A stretch of 64,000 nt of DNA from Mesorhizobium sp. B2-1-8 (GTDB lineage: Bacteria; Pseudomonadota; Alphaproteobacteria; Rhizobiales; Rhizobiaceae). The stretch covers positions 4,999,501 through 5,063,500 of the forward strand of contig NZ_CP083952.1 of assembly GCF_006442545.2 (NCBI RefSeq), read 5' to 3'. Positions within the stretch are counted from its first letter, which is position 1, and the number at the start of each line of letters is the position of its first letter. This document shows positions 37,919 through 45,716 of the stretch, piece after piece. Made by a program: the position numbers and the translations under genes. The notes beneath the pieces are model-generated. The model saw only the letters and a list, made by a program, of their open reading frames with translations, searched no databases and had not been told where the DNA came from.

Positions 37919-38185
37919 TCATGCCGGCTTTTCCTCGGTGAACTCGGCTGAAGCAGCCTCCAAGTGGCCTACGCGGTCGAACCGCACCGAAAGCCCCTGT
38001 TTGACCGCACTTCGGGCCAGCAGATGATCCAGTTCGGCATCTTCTATGGGGCTCCGAACCACCCGACGAATGGCCTTGCATGCCAGCTCGGTCGACACGA
38101 AATCATACCTTCTGCTTCGGGCGAGAACATATTGTTCAACCAGCATCTTCACGCGCCTGAGCGCGATTTCATCGGCATAATGCAT
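37919..38185 (-). CDS. small hypothetical protein
   Basis: 88 residues, mostly helical and basic (DEIALRRVKMLVEQYVLARS, RRVVRSPIEDAELDHLLARS). The ATG at 38185 has aggagg 9-14 nt upstream. The stop overlaps the ancestral start of the lipoprotein gene. A GGAAC-N16-AGTT motif lies 24 bp upstream. No family recognised. Confidence 0.65.
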   Translation of the reverse strand: MHYADEIALRRVKMLVEQYVLARSRRYDFVSTELACKAIRRVVRSPIEDAELDHLLARSAVKQGLSVRFDRVGHLEAASAEFTEEKPA

Positions 38186-38208
38186 TTGGTGGTTCCTCCT
38201 GCGCGCCG

Positions 38209-38233
38209 AACTGCCGAACGGGTAGGTTGTTCC
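38209..38233 (-). promoter_or_regulatory. EcfG promoter-like site
   Basis: Minus strand GGAAC-N16-AGTT just upstream of the 88-residue gene. Confidence 0.4.
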
Positions 38234-38266
38234 ACCTGGTTCAAAACATGACCGCTCCTCACGGAA

Positions 38267-38300
38267 AGCCCGCGCTTCCCGGCCGGGGAGTGCGCGGGCT
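38267..38300 (-). terminator. hairpin, possible terminator
   Basis: Perfect 9-bp stem (agcccgcgc/gcgcgggct), followed on the minus strand by ttccg. It could end transcription from the receiver operon or from the promoter-like site at 38368. The T-run is short. Confidence 0.4.
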
Positions 38301-38367
38301 GATCAGGTTGAGGGGAACCCGATCGTGCCGCGTCAATCGGGGGGAGCAATGACGCCACACGATACCG

Positions 38368-38392
38368 AACACCAATCGACGCCAGTTGTTCC
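38368..38392 (-). promoter_or_regulatory. EcfG promoter-like site without an adjacent gene
   Basis: Minus strand GGAAC-N16-TGTT. The next start codon is 180 bp away at 38185, and a hairpin at 38267-38300 intervenes, so a short untranslated RNA is one possibility. Confidence 0.3.
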
Positions 38393-38512
38393 ACTTTGAC
38401 GTCTTCGAGTTGTTCACCCCTGAACGGGAGATCCGCTTTTGGCCACGGTTCCAGAATGGCGAGATCGGTCCGTCCTTCGTAATCCGCTGGATTGATCACG
38501 ACAGGCTTTAAA

Positions 38513-38890
38513 TCACGACTGTTTCCTGGCTGCGCGAAGCGACGCGAGCTCCGCCACGGCGGTGAGGATGTCCGTTTCGCTTGCGGGCTTTGCCACGAAT
38601 TTGCAGCTTCGAAACGGGGCTGGAACATCGCGCTCCCCAAATCCCGTTACGAAGGCAAACGGAGTGCCGCGGGCCAGCAAGACTTCCGCGACCGGCAGGC
38701 TCGTTTCAGCGTTGAGTTGAATATCCAGCAACGCCACGTCGACCTTGTCCGCCTCGACAAGTTGAAGCGCGGCGGCAACGGACGAAACAGGGCCGACCAC
38801 CGGATAGCCCGCTGCACGCAGCTCAGACGCGACGTCCTCCGCGATCAGCCACTCGTCCTCGACCACCAGAACGCGCGATCTATCGCTCAT
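38513..38890 (-). CDS. single-domain response regulator
   Basis: 125 residues, all receiver: acidic pair in VLVVEDEWLIAED, phospho-acceptor Asp in ALLDIQL, Thr in AFVTGFG, Lys in FVAKPAS. There is no output domain. The ATG overlaps the kinase stop (ATGA), so it is co-translated with the kinase gene and is probably its phosphorylation target, as is common for HWE kinases in the general stress pathway. Confidence 0.9.
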   Translation of the reverse strand: MSDRSRVLVVEDEWLIAEDVASELRAAGYPVVGPVSSVAAALQLVEADKVDVALLDIQLNAETSLPVAEVLLARGTPFAFVTGFGERDVPAPFRSCKFVAKPASETDILTAVAELASLRAARKQS

Positions 38891-41800
38891 GTCGCGTCCT
38901 TATGGTTTGCCGAAAAGGCGATCTGGATCTCGAGACCGTTCTTGCGGAAGGAGGTCTCGACATGGCCGCCGAGCCTGTAGCCGATTTCCCCCTTCAACAG
39001 GTTCAGGCCAAAGCCATCGTTCAACGGCTCATTGACGGGAGGGCCGTCCTTTTCGCGCCAGCCGAGCGTGAAACTGTCGCCCTCCATCTCCCATTTGACG
39101 CCGATCCTGCCTTGGGGCTTGGACAAGGCGCCATGCTTGGCCGCATTGGTGGCCAGTTCGTGGATCGCCATACTGAGGGAAAGGCCCTGTTGCGGGCCGA
39201 GTTTTACGTCGTCGCCATCGAGGTCGATCCGTTCGATGCCGAACGGTTCGAGTTCCTGATGGAGCAATTCCTTGACCGAAGCCTCCTTCCACCTCTCGCG
39301 GGTCAGCAGTCCGTAGGCGCGGGACATGGCGTGCAGCCGACCGATCAGCGCGTCCACGAACTCTTCCTTCGTATCGGAACTGTCCCGCGTGCGGTTGGCA
39401 ATGCTGGCGATCACCGCCAGCATATTTTTGACGCGATGGTTGAGCTCCGAGATGAGCACCTGCTGATGCTCTTCCGCCCGCGCCAGGGTGGTAACGTCGA
39501 CCAGTGTCACCACGACGCCCTGTATCCTGTTGCCCTTGTCCCGATAGGGGTTGATACGGACCATGTGAAACAGACCCCTGGCATCGCGCGCAAGATGATG
39601 ATCCAGGGTCTCGCCTGTCTCGAACACGTTGTCGATGTGCTGCTTCAACTCGGGATAATCGAGTTGGCTCGACAAATCAGTCAACGGCCGGCCGACGTCG
39701 GAGGGGCGCAGGCTGAAGAAGGACGAAGCCGCCGGCGTGAAGGTCCGCACCACAAGACTGCGGTCGAGGAAAATGGTCGCGATGTCGGTGCTTTCGAACA
39801 GGTTCCGCAGATCGCTGTTGGCGTGATCGAGTTGTTCTATCTTGCTGGTCAACTCCGCATTGATCGTGTTGAGCTCTTCGTTGAGCGACTGCATCTCTTC
39901 CTTGGACGCTTCAAGTTCCTCATTGGTGGATTGCGACTCTTCATTGACGGAGACAAGTTCCTCGTTCGAGGATTTCACCTCTTCAAGGGCGGTCTCGTAT
40001 TCCTCTATGGTGGATTGGAGACGCTCTCTTACATCGCGCAGTTCCCGCTCGAGATCGGCGGTGCTGTCGCTGTCACGACTTCCGCCGGCCTCATCGGATC
40101 GGGCCTGCGTCGGTCCCGACGGCTCGAAGAGGACAAGGTAAAGCGGCTCACCATTGCCCCGCTCGGCGAGCGGCTCGATCGTCAGCCTGATCGGTTGCAC
40201 GCGTTCCTCGTCTTCCTCGACGGCGAGGTTTTCCCGCACGACCGTGCGGCGTGTCGTGGTCGCTTCCCTCAATGCGGCACGCAGGTCCAGCCGGAGCCCG
40301 CGGCGCGCCATCGTCAGCAACTGCCGGCTGGGGATACCTTGCGGCGCTTCGAGATACCTGCCGGTCCTCGCCGAATAGTAGACGACGTCGCCTTCGGCGT
40401 TGACGAGGACATGCGGCGGCGCGAACCGCTCCAGCACCTGCGCCTCGACAGCCTGACGCAGCGGATAGCCGACCGTTCCCTTCTTCAAGCCAGCGGTTTC
40501 GGCGGGAAAAACGCCGGAAGGAACATCGCCGATCAGGGCCGGCAGCCTGATGTGCGGCGAGACATGCTCCCGTGCCTGGAAGAGGCGATGTTTTTTGTCG
40601 ACGGTGGCAAACAGATTTTCGTGCTGCCCAACGCTCTCGGACGTGCCGAGGAAAAGATAACCCCCGGGCTTCAGCGAATAGTGAAAGACAGGAAGAACGC
40701 GGCTTTGAATGGCTGGGCCGAAATAGATCAGCAGGTTACGGCACGAAACCAGATCCATGCGCGAGAAGGGCGGATCGCGGATGACGCTATGTGGCGAGAA
40801 GATGCACAGTTCCCGGATTTCGTTGCTGAGGACGTAGCTTTCGCCATCGCCGTTGAAGAACCGCTGTTTGCGTTCGGGGGAAAGTCCTTGCATCAACGCT
40901 TCGGGATAGCGTGCCGCGCGCGCAACCGCCAGCGCCGGCTCGTCTATGTCGGTGGCGAAAATCTGGACGCGAGGCACGGCCGAAAGCGTTTCCATGTGTT
41001 CCCGCAGCAAGATCCCGATGGAAAACACCTCTTCGCCCGTGGCGCAGCCGGGAACCCAGACCCTGACAGTATCGCTCGCCGTCTTGCCGTCGAACAGCCG
41101 CGGTATGATCTTTTGTTCGAGCAATTCGAAGGCGTCGGAATCGCGGAAGAAGTTGGTGACATTGATCAGCAGATCGCGAAACAGGTTCATCACCTCGCGA
41201 GGGTCCTTCTTCAGCCAATCGATATAGGCGCCGATGGACTGAATCTGGGCGATCTGCATGCGCCGCTTGATCCGGCGCAGGAATGTCTTGGTTTTATAAC
41301 CTGAAAAGTCGTGGCCGGAGTGGCTGCGCAAGATCCCGTATATCTGTTCGCGGACCTGATCTAGGTCTGCCGCATGGACGTCCTCGTCACTCGCCAGCCC
41401 GTCCAGCGTGTCGAAGCCGCGGGCGTAAGCCACGAGCTTCGCCCCAATCTCCTCGGCGGGCACGGCGACGTCGATGAGCCCGCTGGCAATGGCGCTCTGC
41501 GGCATGTCGGGATTGCGCGGACCGTAGCCGTCAGCCGCTTGCGCGACGGTGAGCCCGCCTCGCTCCTTGATGGCCTTGACGCCCAAGGTTCCATCGGAAT
41601 CACCGCCCGACAGAATGACGCCGACCGCGTATTCGCCCTGGTCGTCGGCCAGTGCGCTGAAGAAAATATCGACGGGTTTACGCTCCTGGGTAAGCCCATT
41701 GGGCCGCCTCGGGTGCAAGACGCCATCCTCGATGACGAGAGTGACGTTTTCCGGCATCACATAGACGTGGTCCGGTTCAACAGCCACGCCGTCCTCGACC

Positions 41801-41997
41801 ACCACCACGGGCATCTCGGTGTAGCGGTCGATAACCTCATGCAGCAGGCTGTTGCGCTTGGGGCTTAGATGCGTGATGACCACGAACGCCATGCCGGGCT
41901 GACTGGTGATGCCCTTGAACAGCCCTTCCATCGCGGGAATGCCACCCGCTGACGCGCCGACGCCGACGATGGGGAACTTGATGGATCGGGCTGTCAC
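38887..41997 (-). CDS. CheB-CheR-PAS-HWE hybrid sensor histidine kinase
   Basis: 1036 residues from the GTG at 41997, with gagg upstream; a GTG at 42015 is also possible. Domains in order: CheB-type methylesterase (GVGASAGGIPAMEGLF, GVILSGGDSDGTLG; about 5-190), CheR methyltransferase (FFRDSDAFELL, VWVPGCATGEEVFSIGILL; 205-480), PAS-like segment, long Glu-rich coiled coil (about 640-730), PAS (740-830), HWE/HisKA_2 kinase. The phospho-His is in ELNHRVKNMLAV (about 854), the N-box in MAIHELATNAAKHGA, and the HWE motif is LGWREKDG. Such CheB/CheR kinases feed stress regulators in alphaproteobacteria. It is divergent from the NepR-like/receiver-sigma pair. Confidence 0.93.
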   Translation of the reverse strand: MTARSIKFPIVGVGASAGGIPAMEGLFKGITSQPGMAFVVITHLSPKRNSLLHEVIDRYTEMPVVVVEDGVAVEPDHVYVMPENVTLVIEDGVLHPRRPNGLTQERKPVDIFFSALADDQGEYAVGVILSGGDSDGTLGVKAIKERGGLTVAQAADGYGPRNPDMPQSAIASGLIDVAVPAEEIGAKLVAYARGFDTLDGLASDEDVHAADLDQVREQIYGILRSHSGHDFSGYKTKTFLRRIKRRMQIAQIQSIGAYIDWLKKDPREVMNLFRDLLINVTNFFRDSDAFELLEQKIIPRLFDGKTASDTVRVWVPGCATGEEVFSIGILLREHMETLSAVPRVQIFATDIDEPALAVARAARYPEALMQGLSPERKQRFFNGDGESYVLSNEIRELCIFSPHSVIRDPPFSRMDLVSCRNLLIYFGPAIQSRVLPVFHYSLKPGGYLFLGTSESVGQHENLFATVDKKHRLFQAREHVSPHIRLPALIGDVPSGVFPAETAGLKKGTVGYPLRQAVEAQVLERFAPPHVLVNAEGDVVYYSARTGRYLEAPQGIPSRQLLTMARRGLRLDLRAALREATTTRRTVVRENLAVEEDEERVQPIRLTIEPLAERGNGEPLYLVLFEPSGPTQARSDEAGGSRDSDSTADLERELRDVRERLQSTIEEYETALEEVKSSNEELVSVNEESQSTNEELEASKEEMQSLNEELNTINAELTSKIEQLDHANSDLRNLFESTDIATIFLDRSLVVRTFTPAASSFFSLRPSDVGRPLTDLSSQLDYPELKQHIDNVFETGETLDHHLARDARGLFHMVRINPYRDKGNRIQGVVVTLVDVTTLARAEEHQQVLISELNHRVKNMLAVIASIANRTRDSSDTKEEFVDALIGRLHAMSRAYGLLTRERWKEASVKELLHQELEPFGIERIDLDGDDVKLGPQQGLSLSMAIHELATNAAKHGALSKPQGRIGVKWEMEGDSFTLGWREKDGPPVNEPLNDGFGLNLLKGEIGYRLGGHVETSFRKNGLEIQIAFSANHKDAT

Positions 41998-42081
41998 GGC
42001 ATGTCCCTCTTTCACCGACCCGACATGATTCCCTCAAGATCGGTTCGGACAGGACACAACCATATAGCGCGCAGGCAGAAT

Positions 42082-42106
42082 GGAACAAGGCAGCACGAAT
42101 GACGTT
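42082..42106 (+). promoter_or_regulatory. EcfG (general stress) promoter, consensus match
   Basis: GGAAC-N16-CGTT, a full consensus match, 25 bp upstream of the NepR-like gene at 42131. It implies self-amplifying stress control of that gene and the receiver-sigma gene. Confidence 0.7.
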
Positions 42107-42130
42107 GAACCCGACATCCATGGTGGTTCA

Positions 42131-42325
42131 ATGACAAAACGCTTTGCTGGCCTGAAGCTCCTGGCACCTATGGCGCCAGGTTCGCCTCAATTAATCAAGT
42201 ACCTCGATGCAGGGCCCGTCCCGGGTCGCATGCTGGTGCTTGCGAAACGATTGCAGGCGGCTCTGGATGATAGAAAATGGAAAGCAGCTTCTCTGCATCC
42301 TAAACTCCCTTCGAAGAAAGGATGA
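42131..42325 (+). CDS. NepR-like small protein (candidate anti-sigma factor)
   Basis: 64 residues from the ATG at 42131. The frame is open to 42080, but that start would overlap the promoter -35 element. Residues 21-49 (LIKYLDAGPV and PGRMLVLAKRLQAALDDRK) align without gaps to the NepR at 63457 (ERIPDRLTKLAMELQNALVE). Shared are Pro31, Arg33, Leu37, Ala38, Leu41, Gln42, Ala44 and Leu45. NepR proteins hold EcfG sigma inactive until phosphorylated PhyR displaces them. The stop lies 4 bp before the next gene. The C-terminal tail is longer and basic. Confidence 0.6.
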   Translation: MTKRFAGLKLLAPMAPGSPQLIKYLDAGPVPGRMLVLAKRLQAALDDRKWKAASLHPKLPSKKG

Positions 42326-42329
42326 CGAC

Positions 42330-42926
42330 GTGCGCGATCTGCGGGGATTGCATATTCTGATTGTCGAAGACGAATGGGCGATGGCGGGAGATCTCGCACG
42401 GTTTTTCGGCAACATGGGCGCCATCATCCTCGGACCCGCGGCAACCGTGGAGCAGGCGGCCGAACATACCGACCAAGCCGAAGCTGCGATCCTTGACATC
42501 AATCTCAACGGCCGACACGTGTTTCCGATCGCGGACAAGTTGATGCACCGTGGCATCCCGTTCGTGTTCTTCAGCGGCGACAACGACATCGCCATTCCGG
42601 AACGTCTTCGCTACGCCAGCAATTTGCGAAAATCCTCGGGCAGCAAGGCCGTGTTCAACGCCCTTTTTCCAGCGCAGGGGTCGGAACAAGCGGACATCGC
42701 CTTGCCCCCTTCGCCAGAAGACGTCTTTAGCCTTTTGCCCAAACTGCGCCTCGCGGCGCGTCTTCTGCTGGGAGACGTCAACGCATCGGACCGGCTCGTC
42801 GAGAGAGCACTCGAGCAAGCCATCCGGGACATCGACCAAAGGCAGCTTGGCCAGTCCACTGAAAACTGGCTCAACGACATCATGCGAGAGGTGGCGAAAG
42901 CCCGCGGCGCAAAGCTCATGCATTGA
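42330..42926 (+). CDS. response regulator with C-terminal ECF sigma region-2-like domain (reversed PhyR layout)
   Basis: 198 residues from the GTG at 42330, with aagga 9-13 nt upstream. Residues 6-115 are a receiver: Glu13/Asp14, Asp56 in AILDINL, Ser82 in VFFSGD, Lys101. Residues 131-190 (LLPKLRLAARLLLGDVNASD, RLVERALEQAI, NWLNDIMREVAKA) follow the ECF sigma region-2 pattern LPxLRxxAxxLxGDxxxADDLVQxxLxxA...WLxxIMR. No region 4 is present. PhyR has sigma-like domain first, receiver last; here the order is reversed. It probably binds NepR-type proteins when phosphorylated. Co-transcribed with the NepR-like gene. Confidence 0.75.
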   Translation: MRDLRGLHILIVEDEWAMAGDLARFFGNMGAIILGPAATVEQAAEHTDQAEAAILDINLNGRHVFPIADKLMHRGIPFVFFSGDNDIAIPERLRYASNLRKSSGSKAVFNALFPAQGSEQADIALPPSPEDVFSLLPKLRLAARLLLGDVNASDRLVERALEQAIRDIDQRQLGQSTENWLNDIMREVAKARGAKLMH

Positions 42927-43047
42927 ATTTCATCCTCCGAGCCCGAGGCTAAGTCGCTCCCTTGGGGTTGCAAATGGAGCCGTCGATTGTTCCAGCGAAT
43001 TCCAAGATTTTCTGGAGTCCGGCTGGATCGCCCGCAGGCTGGCGTTC

Positions 43048-43320
43048 TCAACCCTTGCGCTCACGCTCGACGAATTTGTTGAAGCGGCTGGCTTTTCCGT
43101 CGCTGGTCTTGGCCTGATACAGGAACGCCAGATCATTCTCGTCGAATATCCGGAAGAACTCGTCCCAATCGACGGGGTCGAATGCTTCCTCGGGCTCGCC
43201 GAAGTCGATCCGCAGTATGCCGCCCTCGCCCTTGGTGCGAACCACCGCCGGCCGGCCCTGCCGCTCCTCGGCCCATTTGCGAATTTCGTCGTGATTGGTG
43301 GTCGTCTGAGACTGCGACAT
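43048..43320 (-). CDS. small conserved protein of unknown function
   Basis: 90 residues from the ATG at 43320, with aagggag upstream. The sequence GGILRIDFGEPEEAFDPVDW, DEFFRIFDENDLAFLYQAKT and SRFNKFVERE matches a short protein family widespread in bacteria. In databases it is often mislabelled glucan branching enzyme, although it has no catalytic domain. Function unknown. A GGAAC-N16-TGTT promoter motif lies 60 bp upstream. Confidence 0.75.
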   Translation of the reverse strand: MSQSQTTTNHDEIRKWAEERQGRPAVVRTKGEGGILRIDFGEPEEAFDPVDWDEFFRIFDENDLAFLYQAKTSDGKASRFNKFVERERKG

Positions 43321-43380
43321 TGAAATCTCCCTTGATGATTGGCTTCGCCGTAGCGGCGTCATGGCGGCCTCGAGCGCCCT

Positions 43381-43405
43381 AACAGTATTGCGGCGCCAAT
43401 GTTCC
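43381..43405 (-). promoter_or_regulatory. EcfG promoter-like site
   Basis: Minus strand GGAAC-N16-TGTT upstream of the 90-residue gene at 43320. Confidence 0.45.
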
Positions 43406-43474
43406 ACCATATGGGCCGATGGCGATGCGCTCGCTTCCGCCGACGCCCGCGAAGGGAACTTTGTTGAAGCACAG

Positions 43475-43499
43475 GGAACAAACCTTTTGCCGAAAAGTT
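43475..43499 (+). promoter_or_regulatory. EcfG promoter-like site before the glycan cluster
   Basis: GGAAC-N16-AGTT, 34 bp upstream of the first gene of the sugar cluster at 43534. It would put the whole operon under general stress control. Confidence 0.5.
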
Positions 43500-43533
43500 C
43501 GGGGCGCCGAGGTCACTTGTCCGAGGAGTCGTC

Positions 43534-44640
43534 GTGAAACGCATATTGGTTACAGGAGGCTGCGGCTTCATTGGCCGCCACGTCACACAAGAACTCATCA
43601 CTCAGGATTATTCCGTTCGCATTCTCGATGCCCTGCTGGAGCAGGTGCATGCGGGCGAAGCGGTCGCGCTTCCGCGCGGAGCCGAACTGCTCAAGGGCGA
43701 CATCCGCGACCGCGAGGTCGTCGCCGAAGCGCTGAAAGGCGTCGACGCGGTCATTCATCTGGCGTCGGAAGTCGGCGTCGGACAATCGATGTACGAGATA
43801 ACGCGTTATGTCGGCACCAACGATCTCGGCACGGCTACCTTGCTCGAGGCGTTGATCAAACACCCGGTCGAGCGGATCGTCGTCGCCTCCTCGATGAGCG
43901 TCTATGGCGAGGGCCTCTATGTCACGCCTCACGGCCGGCGCATCAATAACGCCCGGCGCAAGGCGAGCGATATCAAAAGCGGACAGTGGAATCCGCTGTC
44001 GCCGGAAGGCGAACCCCTTTCGCCGGTGCCGACGGACGAGGAAAAGCCGGTCGATCTCGCCTCGATCTATGCGCTGACGAAATACGCCCAGGAGCGCGCC
44101 GTGCTGATCTTCGGCGAAGCGTACGGCATCGATGCGGTCGCGCTGCGCCTGTTCAATGTTTTCGGAGCCGGCCAGGCGCTATCAAATCCCTATACCGGCG
44201 TGCTGGCCAACTTCGCTTCACGTCTCGCCAATGGGCAACGGCCGATGATCTTCGAGGATGGCGAACAGAAGCGCGATTTCGTTCATGTGCAGGACGTCGC
44301 CCGCGCCTTCCGCCTTGCGCTGCAGCAACGTCAGGCAAAGGGCCACGTCATCAACATCGGCAGCGGGCGGGCCTATGCGATCAGCGAAGTCGCACGTTTG
44401 CTGGCCGAGGCCATGGGAACCCCGAGCCGTTCGCCCGAGCTGCTCGGCAAGGCGCGCTCCGGCGACATACGCAACTGCTTCGCCGATATTTCCAAAGCAC
44501 GTGAGCTGCTCGGTTTCGAACCGGGGCGCCGATTGGAGAATTCTCTCGGGGATTTCGTCTCCTGGGTACGCAACACGGTCGCTGTCGACCGCGGCGCCGA
44601 AATGAAGCGCGAGCTCGAAGATCGCGGGTTGGTGTCATGA
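43534..44640 (+). CDS. NAD-dependent nucleotide-sugar epimerase/dehydratase (extended SDR)
   Basis: 368 residues. The NAD motif GGCGFIGRHVTQEL is at residues 8-21, the catalytic YxxxK in YALTKYAQE, and the active-site serine region in VVASSMSVYG. First gene of the cluster and 34 bp after an EcfG-like promoter. It acts on a UDP-, GDP- or dTDP-sugar not identifiable by eye. The stop overlaps the next start (ATGA). Confidence 0.88.
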   Translation: MKRILVTGGCGFIGRHVTQELITQDYSVRILDALLEQVHAGEAVALPRGAELLKGDIRDREVVAEALKGVDAVIHLASEVGVGQSMYEITRYVGTNDLGTATLLEALIKHPVERIVVASSMSVYGEGLYVTPHGRRINNARRKASDIKSGQWNPLSPEGEPLSPVPTDEEKPVDLASIYALTKYAQERAVLIFGEAYGIDAVALRLFNVFGAGQALSNPYTGVLANFASRLANGQRPMIFEDGEQKRDFVHVQDVARAFRLALQQRQAKGHVINIGSGRAYAISEVARLLAEAMGTPSRSPELLGKARSGDIRNCFADISKARELLGFEPGRRLENSLGDFVSWVRNTVAVDRGAEMKRELEDRGLVS

Positions 44641-45716
44641 GCCCGGGCGCACGCGACCGTCGCGAAGCGCCGGTCGCCATCGTCGGCGGCAGCGGCTTCA
44701 TAGGATCAAACCTGGCCGACAGCCTGCTGTCGGATGGCGAGCCGGTGCTGGTGGTCGACAATTTCAGTCGTCCCGGCGTCGAACAGAACCTTGAATGGCT
44801 GGCCCGGAAACATGGCGACCGCCTTACCGTCGAAACCGTCGATGTGCGGGACGCCAATACCCTGGCGCCCGTTTTGATGAGATCCAGGGCGATCTTCCAT
44901 CTGGCCGCGCAAACGGCCGTCACCACGAGCCTGGTCCGGCCGGACGAGGATTTCGACATCAACCTCCGGGGAACGTTCAACGTGCTGGAAGCGGCGCGAC
45001 TGAGTGGTGAGCGCATCCCGGTGATTTTCGCCAGCACCAACAAGGTCTATGGCAGCCTCCCCGATGTCACGGTTCGCGAGGACGGCGACCGCTACATAGC
45101 TTGCGACAGCGCCATCCAGGCCGGCGGCATCGATGAGACCCGAGGTCTGGATTTCTGCACCCCCTATGGCTGCTCCAAGGGCGCGGCGGACCAGTATGTG
45201 CTCGATTATGCCAAATCATACGGCATGCAGACGGCGGTGCTGCGGATGAGTTGCATCTACGGTCCGCGCCAGTTTGGAACCGAGGACCAGGGCTGGGTGG
45301 CGCACTTCCTGCTCAGTGCCCTGGCGGGACGGCCAATCACCATCTATGGCGACGGCAGGCAGGTGCGCGACATCCTGTACGTCGCCGATGCGGTCGCCGC
45401 CTACAGGGCCGTGCTGGACCATATCGACATCACCAATGGCCAGGCATTCAATCTTGGCGGCGGACCAGAAAATGCGCTCAGCCTGCGTATGCTGTTGAGC
45501 GAGATCGGCGGCCTGACCGGCCGTGAGCTTTCGATCCGCCACGATGGAGAGCGGACCGGCGACCAGCCCTTCTTCGTCGCCGATACCCGCAAAATCGAGA
45601 CCGCGCTTGGCTGGAAGGCACACGTCGCGTGGCGCGAGGGCATTCGCCATCTCGCCGACTGGCTGCAGCGCCACCGGCTCGAGCCCCATTCCGAAGCCGT
45701 GAGGTGCGTCGCATGA
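44637..45716 (+). CDS. CDP-paratose 2-epimerase-like SDR
   Basis: 359 residues. The NAD motif GGSGFIGSNLADSLL is followed by FASTNKVYGSLPDV, IDETRGLDFCTPYGCSKGAA with YxxxK, and LRMSCIYGPRQFGTEDQGW. The STNKVYG block, the long insertion before the YxxxK and the GPRQ region resemble CDP-paratose/CDP-tyvelose epimerases more than UDP-glucose 4-epimerase. It starts in the ATGA overlap with the preceding SDR and overlaps the radical SAM start, so it is translationally coupled on both sides. Confidence 0.82.
   Translation: MSPGARDRREAPVAIVGGSGFIGSNLADSLLSDGEPVLVVDNFSRPGVEQNLEWLARKHGDRLTVETVDVRDANTLAPVLMRSRAIFHLAAQTAVTTSLVRPDEDFDINLRGTFNVLEAARLSGERIPVIFASTNKVYGSLPDVTVREDGDRYIACDSAIQAGGIDETRGLDFCTPYGCSKGAADQYVLDYAKSYGMQTAVLRMSCIYGPRQFGTEDQGWVAHFLLSALAGRPITIYGDGRQVRDILYVADAVAAYRAVLDHIDITNGQAFNLGGGPENALSLRMLLSEIGGLTGRELSIRHDGERTGDQPFFVADTRKIETALGWKAHVAWREGIRHLADWLQRHRLEPHSEAVRCVA

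Noticed and set aside
38902..41304. 800-residue plus-strand frame opposite the hybrid kinase
   Set aside because: Shadow of the high-GC kinase gene; it has no recognisable domain.
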